Below, piece after piece: positions 1 through 7,141 of a DNA stretch of 9,300 nt. Positions within the stretch are counted from its first letter, which is position 1. Every line of letters starts with the position of its first letter. The stretch lies in the NCBI GenBank assembly GCA_023253295.1, contig JALRGZ010000223.1, positions 1 to 9,300 on the forward strand, read 5' to 3'. A program made the position numbers and the translations under genes. Source of the stretch: Flavobacterium sp. (GTDB lineage Bacteria; Bacteroidota; Bacteroidia; Flavobacteriales; Flavobacteriaceae). The notes beneath the pieces were generated by a model. The model was given only the letters and a program-made list of their open reading frames with translations. It did no database searches and was not told where the DNA came from.

Positions 1-1341
1 GGCATAAGCAGGCAATTTTTCTCCTTTTGCACCAAAAACTAATAATTTTTCTGTTGGTTCTATAACACAAGTCGATTCGTTAATCTGACCTTCTTTATTT
101 TTTACTTTATTCAAATCCAAACCTAAATATTTAGCCATAAAAGGATACATCGCCATGCGTTTGGATTCTCCATAATTATGACCTTCTTTTTGAAAATGGG
201 CATTTTCTACCAAATCCTTTTTCCCATACATCGCATAGGTTTTTTGGATAAAAGGAAATTCCAATTCCGGAACAGTCGAAGTCCAATCGCCACCATCAGA
301 AATAATCAATTGTGGTTTTGGAGCTGTCATTGCTGCAATTTCAGCATTGTTAGTTCCGTTGCCACAAAGGTGCAAACCGCGACCGCTCTCACAAGGACAA
401 CCTCCTGAAAAGTGCGAAGAAGTCATTACCACAGGTACCGAAACCGTGATTCTATCATCAATCGCAGCCAGGAACATCGTCATCGATCCACCTCCTGAAC
501 CGCCGGTTACTCCTACTCGATTCCTATCGGCGTATTTTTGCGTAAGCATATAATCTAATAATCGTTCGGCACTCAACACCTGAATGGTTTGTGCAATACT
601 CTGACGATGCAAAGTGGAATCAAACTGCAAAGTCGATTCGCCCCAAGCAAACAAATCAAAACTAACCACCACAGCACCCATTTTTGCTAAAATAGCACAA
701 CGCAGCTGTTCATCTTTTCGATATCTTCCATCACCAAAATGACCGTTTGGCGTAATTACCACGGGTGCTTTCCCTTTTAATGGATAAGGTTTATAAATAG
801 AACCTGTTGCAAAAACTCCAGGGATAATTTCCAATCCAATATTCTCAACCGTGTAATTCTCATATTTTCTAATCTTAGTCAAAAACGGGTTTTTCTTTGG
901 CATCGCCGGCGCTTTGTCTAAACCAATGGCACTAATAATACAAGATTTCAAATTAGCCTTTCTGGTTTCCCAAGTTTTTAAACTAGGATACAAATCTGCT
1001 AAATATTCCAATCGGGCTTCGCCTACAGCATCTGAATTTCTGGCGTATTCAAATTTTCGAATACGATAAGTCGAATCATTTTCTTTGAAATAAGTCAGCT
1101 CAAATGGTGTTAAAATTGCCGTTAAAGAAACTTCTAAATTATCCTGACGAATACGCCATGCTGCATAATCCAAGTCCTTTCCTTTTAACAACCCATCTTT
1201 ATCGTTAATGCTTATTTTGAAAATAGATTCAATAGTTTGTATCGCTTTTGTAATCGGTTCACGGTAATTAGTATCAGATGTTTGTGCTGTTGCTTTTGGC
1301 AAACACAAAATTAGCATTACCACAAAAAACAACTGCTTCAT
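1..1341 (-). CDS. Secreted alpha/beta-hydrolase esterase, CE19-like pectin esterase candidate (3' end beyond window)
   Basis: I translated this frame by hand: 447 codons with no stop, running off the left edge, so the C-terminus is missing. Residues 1-20 form a signal peptide (MKQLFFVVMLILCLPKATAQ), so the product is exported. The nucleophile elbow is G280-G-S282-G-G, following VGVTG. His388 in EGHNYGES is the likely catalytic histidine. The acid is probably among D349, D352 and E361 in and after SDGGDW. A Cys-rich stretch, CPCESGRGLHLC (315-326), then TNNAEIAAMTAPKP, is typical of large acetylxylan-esterase-annotated hydrolases that include the CE19 pectin methylesterases (BT1017 type, from memory). 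Expected role is removal of methyl or acetyl esters from pectin before or during cleavage. Start: in-frame ATGs also lie at 1356 and 1371, but 1341 has AAAGGA six bases upstream and gives a compact signal peptide. It lies 41 nt downstream of GH78. The fold is fairly certain, the substrate is not. Confidence 0.85.
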   Translation of the reverse strand, partial: MKQLFFVVMLILCLPKATAQTSDTNYREPITKAIQTIESIFKISINDKDGLLKGKDLDYAAWRIRQDNLEVSLTAILTPFELTYFKENDSTYRIRKFEYARNSDAVGEARLEYLADLYPSLKTWETRKANLKSCIISAIGLDKAPAMPKKNPFLTKIRKYENYTVENIGLEIIPGVFATGSIYKPYPLKGKAPVVITPNGHFGDGRYRKDEQLRCAILAKMGAVVVSFDLFAWGESTLQFDSTLHRQSIAQTIQVLSAERLLDYMLTQKYADRNRVGVTGGSGGGSMTMFLAAIDDRITVSVPVVMTSSHFSGGCPCESGRGLHLCGNGTNNAEIAAMTAPKPQLIISDGGDWTSTVPELEFPFIQKTYAMYGKKDLVENAHFQKEGHNYGESKRMAMYPFMAKYLGLDLNKVKNKEGQINESTCVIEPTEKLLVFGAKGEKLPAYA

Positions 1342-1382
1342 TCTAATCCTTTTCATCCTTAAATTTATCATTTTATTTTCAA

Positions 1383-4169
1383 TTACAAAGTAGACGCTAT
1401 CACATAGTTTCCTGAACCTAAGACAAATGAAGGTTTTTCATCATTCCCTAAAACTTTCAGAACTTCTTTAGCATCACTTAGTATTTTCCCATTTACTTTC
1501 ACAATCGCATTTTTCGCTACCGGCAATTTAACAGTTGCGGTTGTATTGGCCGGAATCGTACATTTGAAATATAATTTACCGTCTTTTTTCTCCCATTCCG
1601 ATTTTATTTCTCCAAAAACCGAATGATAATCTCCTTTTGCAAAAGTCATATCACCCACAATTTCCGGTTGTAAAAAGAAATGTTTAAAACCAGGATTCGC
1701 TTTATCAGGAACAATTCCCACTAAACTTTTATAAAACCATTCTTCAATTTGACCTAACATGAAATGATTCCAGGAATTTCCTTTTCGTGGGTCCCATTGC
1801 TCGGTTAAGGTGGTTAAACCAAATTTAATCTGAAAACCATAACCCGGCGCATCGTAATGGTTGTTCATTTTATACATTACCTCATTCAATCCATTATTGG
1901 CTAGAACCTGAAACAAATAACGGTTTCCTACATCACCAGTGGTCAATCTATAGTTTCTAGCTTTGATGTCGTTGACCAAATTGTCTAAAACAGCCTGTCT
2001 GTCATCTGCCGAAACCATGTTTAAAAATAACGGAATGGCATTAGAAAACTGACTTGCTGTTCCGTACTGTTTCGTCTTTTCATCAAAAAACTTGCCATTA
2101 AATGCATTTTTTACACTTATTGCTAAATTTTCATAAGTAACACTATCTTCTTTTTTGCCCAAATGCTTTGCAGCTTTGGCAAGCAAATCAATTCCAAAAT
2201 AGTAATGACTTGTTGCTGAGAGGGCAATCGGGCTGTTTTTAGAATAACCCGCTGCATGTTCGCCGTAATCATACCAATCACCCAAACCGTAAGAAACAAT
2301 ACCGTTTTCAGCTTTAGAAGTTAGGTAATCCACGTATTTTTTCATCACAGGATAATAAGTTCGTAACAAAGAATCATCACCGTAATATTCATAGTACATC
2401 CAAGGCAAAATAACCCCTGTAACACCCCATTCAGGCGAATCTGTAAAATCACCACCAAAAACCACATATTCAGGAGCAATAGTAGGAATCATTCCGTTTT
2501 CACGCTGCGCATCGGCGATGTTTTGCATGATCCCAGGAATATAATTTTTTAGCTTGTAATTGTAAATTAATCCGGGACCGTTTAAATGTGATTCTTCTAA
2601 CCAACCTAATTTCTCACGATGCGGACAATCCGTCAACACCGATTGAAAATTACTCTTGATTGCATTATTAATCAACTCGTGTGCTTTGTTAAAAATTTCA
2701 TTGGAAGAGGTAAAACTTCCAGCCGTTCCTGCCGAATTATAAATAAAATTGGACTTTAATTCCAATACGGTTGGCAAATAAGCTTCTTTCACTTCTTTGT
2801 AATTCACGCCCTCAATCTGGATGTATTGGTAACCGTAATAACTAAATTTCGGATGCCATTCTTCAATTCCTTCGCCTTTCAGTGTATATTCAAAATAATA
2901 AGGTTTCCCCGAACGTCCCTGACCTACAGTTCCGTCATCGTTAAATCCTTCACCTACCCAAAGACGTACTTTTTGTCCTTTTTTGCCGTGAACTTTAATC
3001 GTTGGAAAACCCGAAAGATTTTGCCCCATATTAAACACACGAATTCCTGCCTGAGGTTCCGTTACTGCCTTTACACCAAATTGCTCTTCGATTTGTACCG
3101 GAGTCGTTTGTTGCGCTCGTAAAACGCCTTTTGGTGCTTCCTGAATCACAACCGGAGTCCAATTTGCATCGTTAAATCCTTTCGAATCCCAGCCTTTTTG
3201 TTCTAAATTGGCATTGTAATCTTCTCCTCCAAAAATACTATTGAAAGTAATTGGACTCTTGGAATATTTCCAGCTTTTATCCGTTTTAATAATTTGTTCC
3301 GAACCATCTTCATAAACCACTTTCATTTTTAAGAACAAGGTTGGCGGACCAAAACTCACGAAGAATTTCGCATATCGCTCCGCAATCATATTGTACATTC
3401 CATTCCCCAAAAGTACTCCAATGACATTTTCGCCTTTTGACAAATCATTCGCTGTAATCTCATAGGTATTGTAATAAACCGTTTTGTCGTAATCCGTCCA
3501 TAAAGGAGCAAATACACTATTGCCAACTTTTTTACCATTCAAAGTCAGTTCGTAATGCCCCAATCCGGAAACATAAACGACTGCTTCTTTTATTTTTTTC
3601 GAAATAGTGAATGCTTTTCGCAATTGAATACTTCTGCGCGCCAATGAATCGGTAGCATCGACCATTGCCTGTCTTTTTTCTTTTTTAAAAGTAACCGCAT
3701 GGTAATTTCTACCTTCCGGCAAATGACTATCTGCCTTAGTAATGGCCCCAATCCAAATAGGATTCAAATCCGATGGTTGTATTCTAAAATAAGATGTTTC
3801 ACTCCATTTAGAAGCCTTTTTATCATTGATCCAAACTCTAACTTTCCAGAAATATTTGGTTTCACTTTTTAATGCTTTACCTTTGTAAACGACATTCTGA
3901 CTGACATCCGAATTTATTTTTCCACTATCCCAAATATCTCCATTATTCTGCTTTAAATTTTCTTCAGAAGAAGCCACTAAAAGTTGATACGCTTGCTGAG
4001 AAACATTGTGTTTCTTAGAAGCTAATTGCCAGCTAAAATGAGGTACTTTATCAATTGCTAAAGGATTAACAGCACTATTACAACTTAAATTTTGCACCGC
4101 CACCTGAGCATTTGCACTCAAAACAACGAATAGACAAAGTGAAAATAGTATGGATTTTAAATGTTTCAT
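1383..4169 (-). CDS. Secreted GH78 alpha-L-rhamnosidase
   Basis: Encodes 928 residues, the usual length for a multidomain bacterial GH78 exo-enzyme that releases alpha-linked L-rhamnose. A signal peptide ends near A-N-A-Q (residues 19-22), implying periplasmic or outer-surface location. Domains by family layout: fibronectin/Ig-like N-terminal module (about 28-130), the rhamnosidase N-terminal sugar-binding-like beta-sandwich (about 180-360, with SGLGHYELTLNGKKVG), a concanavalin-like beta module (about 370-470, with FNMGQNLSGF), the (alpha/alpha)6 catalytic barrel (about 485-815), and a C-terminal beta-sandwich (about 820-905). Barrel signatures are DCPHREKLGWLEESH (514-528), GDWYDYGE (630-637), and TTLTEQW, whose E790 is the best candidate general base. 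E637 or neighbouring acids may supply the acid. The start is the first ATG giving a complete signal peptide. A 170-nt gap with a palindromic repeat separates it from the gene upstream, and the esterase follows 41 nt downstream. In this setting the substrate is probably pectin side chains. Confidence 0.95.
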   Translation of the reverse strand: MKHLKSILFSLCLFVVLSANAQVAVQNLSCNSAVNPLAIDKVPHFSWQLASKKHNVSQQAYQLLVASSEENLKQNNGDIWDSGKINSDVSQNVVYKGKALKSETKYFWKVRVWINDKKASKWSETSYFRIQPSDLNPIWIGAITKADSHLPEGRNYHAVTFKKEKRQAMVDATDSLARRSIQLRKAFTISKKIKEAVVYVSGLGHYELTLNGKKVGNSVFAPLWTDYDKTVYYNTYEITANDLSKGENVIGVLLGNGMYNMIAERYAKFFVSFGPPTLFLKMKVVYEDGSEQIIKTDKSWKYSKSPITFNSIFGGEDYNANLEQKGWDSKGFNDANWTPVVIQEAPKGVLRAQQTTPVQIEEQFGVKAVTEPQAGIRVFNMGQNLSGFPTIKVHGKKGQKVRLWVGEGFNDDGTVGQGRSGKPYYFEYTLKGEGIEEWHPKFSYYGYQYIQIEGVNYKEVKEAYLPTVLELKSNFIYNSAGTAGSFTSSNEIFNKAHELINNAIKSNFQSVLTDCPHREKLGWLEESHLNGPGLIYNYKLKNYIPGIMQNIADAQRENGMIPTIAPEYVVFGGDFTDSPEWGVTGVILPWMYYEYYGDDSLLRTYYPVMKKYVDYLTSKAENGIVSYGLGDWYDYGEHAAGYSKNSPIALSATSHYYFGIDLLAKAAKHLGKKEDSVTYENLAISVKNAFNGKFFDEKTKQYGTASQFSNAIPLFLNMVSADDRQAVLDNLVNDIKARNYRLTTGDVGNRYLFQVLANNGLNEVMYKMNNHYDAPGYGFQIKFGLTTLTEQWDPRKGNSWNHFMLGQIEEWFYKSLVGIVPDKANPGFKHFFLQPEIVGDMTFAKGDYHSVFGEIKSEWEKKDGKLYFKCTIPANTTATVKLPVAKNAIVKVNGKILSDAKEVLKVLGNDEKPSFVLGSGNYVIASTL

Positions 4170-4176
4170 TTTTTTG

Positions 4177-4202
4177 TTTCACGCAGATTCAGCAGATTTT
4201 TT
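4177..4202. repeat. Short direct repeat with GCAGATT core
   Basis: Two adjacent 9-nt units, CGCAGATTC and AGCAGATTT (4182-4199), share a GCAGATT core and are flanked by TTTCA on the left and a T-run on the right. They lie just upstream of the GH78 start codon, so in the mRNA they fall in the GH78 leader. I recall similar 'CGCAGATT' strings dispersed between genes in Flavobacteriia, so this may be a remnant of an interspersed repeat rather than an operator. Only the repetition itself is directly visible. Confidence 0.35.
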
Positions 4203-4218
4203 AGTTTTTATTTTTAAT

Positions 4219-4238
4219 CAAAAACATCTCTGTTTTTG
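4219..4238. repeat. AT-rich hairpin, 8-bp perfect stem
   Basis: CAAAAACA (4219-4226) and TGTTTTTG (4231-4238) are exact reverse complements around the 4-nt loop TCTC. The hairpin abuts, and shares one base with, the larger inverted repeat at 4238-4307. It could be a weak structural element in the GH78 leader RNA. It is not a classical terminator, since its stem is nearly all A-T and no clean T-run follows it on the coding strand. Confidence 0.5.
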
Positions 4239-4307
4239 TCATTCCGACGAAGGAGGAATCTCATCAACTAATTCAACTAACGAAGATTCCTCCTTCGTCG
4301 GAATGAC
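4238..4307. repeat. Perfect 24-bp inverted repeat, dispersed palindromic (REP/BIME-like) element
   Basis: The left arm 4238-4261 (begins GTCATTCCGACGAAGG) and the right arm 4284-4307 (ends CTTCGTCGGAATGAC) are exact reverse complements over 24 nt, with a 22-nt spacer (4262-4283). Each arm also contains its own small palindrome, ATTCC...GGAAT with a 9-nt loop, so an arm can fold alone or pair with its partner, the layout of a two-unit REP/BIME element. Neither strand shows a T-run after the stem, which argues against an intrinsic terminator. From memory, near-identical palindromes recur between genes in Flavobacterium and relatives. Located inside the operon between the propeller protein and GH78, it would form a very stable stem in the mRNA and might affect message stability or the relative yield of upstream and downstream products. 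That effect is inference. Confidence 0.85.
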
Positions 4308-4339
4308 AATATTATGTATAACCCTTCTGCCCCAAATTG

Positions 4340-6208
4340 TTAGTTCAACTTTTTTGTCACCAAAGATTTGATATTAAAAACAGCTTCAGGTATTTCTACA
4401 CCTGTGTTGGGTAAATCAACATAATCAGGAGTATCAGGTTCTGTATCAGGATTTGGCGTATAACGTTGCTCGCCTGTACGGAACATAATGCGTGAAATTC
4501 CATCAACTGGCGCATAGAAAATTTTGAACGATTCTTTACTATCGTTTACTTTTACGGTGTAGGAACGAGAAGTTACGTCTAATTTTACGGTAATAGTATA
4601 TTCTTTTCCAGCCTCGTATTTGGTAATTCCTCCATAACGAGCTCCGTTTTTAGCTTTTAAAACACCATCAGCATCAAATACCAATCGGATAGCAGGCAAT
4701 CCTTGTTGGTTTAAAAATTCTATTTGCAATAATCCTTTGTCATTTTGCTCAGGCATTACAGTAAAAGTGGCTTCCATTTTTTGGGCAAAAGGAATTACAC
4801 GTTCCACACGCGCATAGTCAAAAGCATCATGATCACGAAGCGTCAACCATTTTTTACCATCGGCTTTCTTTTCAATTTTGGCGGAAGCCCAAGCTAAATC
4901 ATAGGTATTCCAAAGTTTTAATTCTTGACCATCAGCTAAATTATCAAATACATCATTAGCGTTTTCTTTTACTTCACTCGTAACAGGAACGGGAACAGAA
5001 GCCACCCAAATATCTTCTTTGTTCACACTATAACTTACCCAAAGTTTCCCATCAGGAGGTGTTCCGTTTCCTTCTTGAATACCACGAACATATTGTGGTC
5101 CTGCCGATTTGTAATTTCCACCGTAACGCATCGGAGAAATTTCACCATGAACTAATAATAAATCTTTATAATTCATTCCATCATCAGAGGTTGAAATCGC
5201 TAGTGGCCAACGGTATTCCGAAGGATTATAAACCGTTGCATAACGATTATCAGAAGTTTTCTGCCCCCAGATTTTTGCATTACTATTTACAAATCCTGGC
5301 GCTCTTAATGGTTCATATTTCCAAGTTTTACCATTGTCTGTACTCATAGAAGTCAAAGCGTGTTTCCATAAACCAATTACATTTCCATTAGACAAATGAT
5401 AATACGAAAAAGCTTTGAATTGCTTCTTTAACGGAATCAACTCGTCATCCCTGTCAGCTTCTTCAACCCATTGTTGCATTTGCAATGGTTTTGATAATAA
5501 CTCATCACAAGCCTTAATGAATTTCTTATCCTTACTTTTTTTGTAAAAAGGAAAAGAAGTGTTCTTTTCGTTCCAATTTTTATTGTATCGAATGAAATAA
5601 ATAGGACCAAAACTACCGTCTTTATAAATTTCTCTCACCACACGACCAATTCCTTTTCCATCATTTGGATCATCTTTTTTATCCATGGCAATTCCGTAAT
5701 ATCCTAAAGAAAGCAATCGGTTATCCGATGAAACATAAAAACCCATACGCTGGTGCATAACGGCATCTAAGTCTTTAGCCACTCCTTCTACTCCTTCTTT
5801 TTTGGTTCCATCAGGTATGCGATAAATAGGGAAAATAGTTTTAGGTTTGGTCCAAATTACTCCATCTTTAGAAGTCATATAAAGAGTTTGTCCTGGTGGA
5901 ATATGTTCTCCAGAAGGATCAGTTAAGTAATGAAGGTAATAGGTGTTGTTCCAATAAGCCAACATGGGTTGGTGGTTGTAGGTCCATCCTAATCCATCGG
6001 CTTTTTCAGGATGTTCTCTGCTGGCACGCATAATTTGCGTAGCATGAACTCCTACAGCAGGACTCAATTGCCCATGATGATAATCGATGTTAGAAAGAGT
6101 TTTTCCAACATATTTAATTGTATCATTTTGCGAAACAATTGTGGTACAACTTGCCATGGCAATTGCTACTGCTAAAAAACCTCTTTTTATATTTAGATTT
6201 GTATTCAT
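4340..6208 (-). CDS. Exported Asp-box beta-propeller protein with C-terminal beta-sandwich, possible GH145/PL42-type pectin enzyme
   Basis: Encodes 622 residues; function not firmly recognised. The N-terminus (about 1-27) is an export signal; A-M-A-S-C21 is a weak lipobox and cleavage near IVSQ is the alternative. Residues about 30-410 look like a beta-propeller, with repeated strand patterns and three Asp-box-like turns: MTSKDGVIW (111-119), MSTDNGKTW (288-296) and ISTSDDGMNY (338-347). A strongly family-like N-terminal block is YHHGQ (43-47), GWTYNHQPMLAYW (74-86) and GEHIPPGQTL (100-109). Residues about 418-580 form a separate beta-rich, probably concanavalin-like module, followed by a Pro/Asp-rich tail. 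The block reminds me of the propeller enzymes of GH145/PL42 (rhamnose-glucuronate cleavage), where an N-terminal histidine is catalytic; H44 or H45 would be candidates. That assignment is tentative, and a sialidase-type label would be misleading. The start overlaps the GH43 stop (TAATG), implying coupled translation. It is probably extracytoplasmic and part of the pectin pathway. Confidence 0.8.
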   Translation of the reverse strand: MNTNLNIKRGFLAVAIAMASCTTIVSQNDTIKYVGKTLSNIDYHHGQLSPAVGVHATQIMRASREHPEKADGLGWTYNHQPMLAYWNNTYYLHYLTDPSGEHIPPGQTLYMTSKDGVIWTKPKTIFPIYRIPDGTKKEGVEGVAKDLDAVMHQRMGFYVSSDNRLLSLGYYGIAMDKKDDPNDGKGIGRVVREIYKDGSFGPIYFIRYNKNWNEKNTSFPFYKKSKDKKFIKACDELLSKPLQMQQWVEEADRDDELIPLKKQFKAFSYYHLSNGNVIGLWKHALTSMSTDNGKTWKYEPLRAPGFVNSNAKIWGQKTSDNRYATVYNPSEYRWPLAISTSDDGMNYKDLLLVHGEISPMRYGGNYKSAGPQYVRGIQEGNGTPPDGKLWVSYSVNKEDIWVASVPVPVTSEVKENANDVFDNLADGQELKLWNTYDLAWASAKIEKKADGKKWLTLRDHDAFDYARVERVIPFAQKMEATFTVMPEQNDKGLLQIEFLNQQGLPAIRLVFDADGVLKAKNGARYGGITKYEAGKEYTITVKLDVTSRSYTVKVNDSKESFKIFYAPVDGISRIMFRTGEQRYTPNPDTEPDTPDYVDLPNTGVEIPEAVFNIKSLVTKKLN

Positions 6209-6210
6209 TA
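6206..6210 (-). promoter_or_regulatory. TAATG stop/start overlap (translational coupling)
   Basis: On the coding strand the GH43 stop TAA (6210-6208) and the next gene's ATG (6208-6206) share one base. Such overlaps normally let terminating ribosomes reinitiate, fixing the ratio of the two products. It also fixes the propeller protein's start at this ATG. Confidence 0.8.
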
Positions 6211-7131
6211 TTTTTTGTTTTCAATTAAATGATTCAAAGTTTTCTTTGAAATTCTTGTAATCGTTCCGTGTTTGTGTCCTTCTGGCAAATGAATTTGAGA
6301 TGAAACATCTTCAAATTTTTTAAAATCGAAAGTCTTTACGGCTTTGTAATTTTTAGCACCATAATTATCAAAATATATCAACCAATAATTGTCTTTGTGT
6401 AAAACTGTTGGCCCTTCAGAAAGATGATCTGTAAAAGGTTCTGATATATTTTCGAATGGTCCAAAAGCTGTTTTTGCAAATGCTACTTTAATATTACGCA
6501 TCGGTCTGGTATTGTCTTTTAAAACCAAAACAAAATCGTTTTTGTCTCTTTTTAAAAGTACACAATCAATAACCGAAAAACCAGGTTCTATGAATAATTT
6601 AGTATTTGAAAAAGTTTTGAAATCCTTCGTGGTTACATAATACATACGGTGATTGTTCTTTTCTTCTTCCTGTCCTTTTGGATAACGGTAAGGAATCGTA
6701 GAAGCCCAAAAAATGATGTATTGGTCGCGCTCATCATCATAAAAAATCTCAGGTGCCCAAACATTCACTACCTCCGGTTCATGCTTCATCACTGGAATAT
6801 ATTCTTGTTTAGACCAATGAATTAAGTCTTTGGAACTGGCATAACCAAAACCATTTCCGCCTTTCCAGTCTGTTGTCCAAACCATGTGGTAAACTCCATC
6901 TTTTCCTCTCACAATCGATGGATCACGCATGATTTTAGTTTCGCTATTTCCAATTTCAGGTTTTAAATAAGCTCCACCCAAATCTTTCCAATGGTAACCG
7001 TCTTCACTTGACGCCAAATACAATCCTTCGGTTGCGGGTTCTCTAAAAGAAGTGAAAATGTAAGCATCTTTTGAACTAGAACAACTCAAAATGGAAAAAC
7101 TTACAATTAGTATGATGATAATTTTTTTCAT
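6208..7131 (-). CDS. GH43-family glycosidase (arabinofuranosidase-like) lipoprotein
   Basis: Encodes 307 residues from the ATG at 7131. A frame extension to 7152 would need a TTG start and overlap the GH28 gene, so it was rejected. MKKIIIILIVSFSILSC is a lipoprotein signal with lipobox SILSC (Cys17), followed by SSSKD, so the enzyme is membrane-anchored; whether it faces outward cannot be read from sequence. The GH43 five-bladed propeller triad is recognisable: D70 in MRDPSIV (base), D189 in SVIDC (pKa modulator) and E239 in LSEGP (acid). WAPEIFYD (125-132) is another family hallmark. The family removes alpha-L-arabinofuranosyl or, less often, xylosyl or galactosyl units. Here an arabinose residue of pectin is the natural guess, and the subfamily is not assigned. 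It sits 10 nt after GH28, and its stop codon overlaps the next start by one base. Length is that of a single catalytic domain, with no extra carbohydrate-binding module. Confidence 0.92.
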   Translation of the reverse strand: MKKIIIILIVSFSILSCSSSKDAYIFTSFREPATEGLYLASSEDGYHWKDLGGAYLKPEIGNSETKIMRDPSIVRGKDGVYHMVWTTDWKGGNGFGYASSKDLIHWSKQEYIPVMKHEPEVVNVWAPEIFYDDERDQYIIFWASTIPYRYPKGQEEEKNNHRMYYVTTKDFKTFSNTKLFIEPGFSVIDCVLLKRDKNDFVLVLKDNTRPMRNIKVAFAKTAFGPFENISEPFTDHLSEGPTVLHKDNYWLIYFDNYGAKNYKAVKTFDFKKFEDVSSQIHLPEGHKHGTITRISKKTLNHLIENKK

Positions 7132-7141
7132 GCTCTCTGTT

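Noticed and set aside
178..553. Two overlapping plus-strand frames near the left edge
   Set aside because: Both lie antisense to the esterase, whose active-site motifs are coded by the opposite strand in this stretch.
2826..3122. Plus-strand 98-codon frame opposite GH78
   Set aside because: It lies wholly antisense to a well-conserved part of GH78, lacks a recognisable domain and has no start context; a shadow frame.
4238..4307. Intrinsic transcription terminator
   Set aside because: The stem is long and perfect, but neither strand has a run of T directly after it, and the 22-nt loop is larger than usual for terminators.
4150..4371. Plus-strand 73-codon frame across the intergenic gap
   Set aside because: It reads through the inverted repeat (peptides CHSDEGGISS and SSFVGMT are translations of the two arms) and overlaps the starts and ends of real genes; it is a repeat artefact.
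5059..5349. Plus-strand 96-codon frame opposite the propeller gene
   Set aside because: Composition and position are those of a chance frame opposite real coding DNA; no signal peptide or domain is evident.
4340..6208. Sialidase assignment for the propeller protein on the basis of Asp-box-like turns
   Set aside because: No RIP/FRIP motif or arginine triad pattern could be recognised, and Asp-boxes occur in many unrelated propellers.
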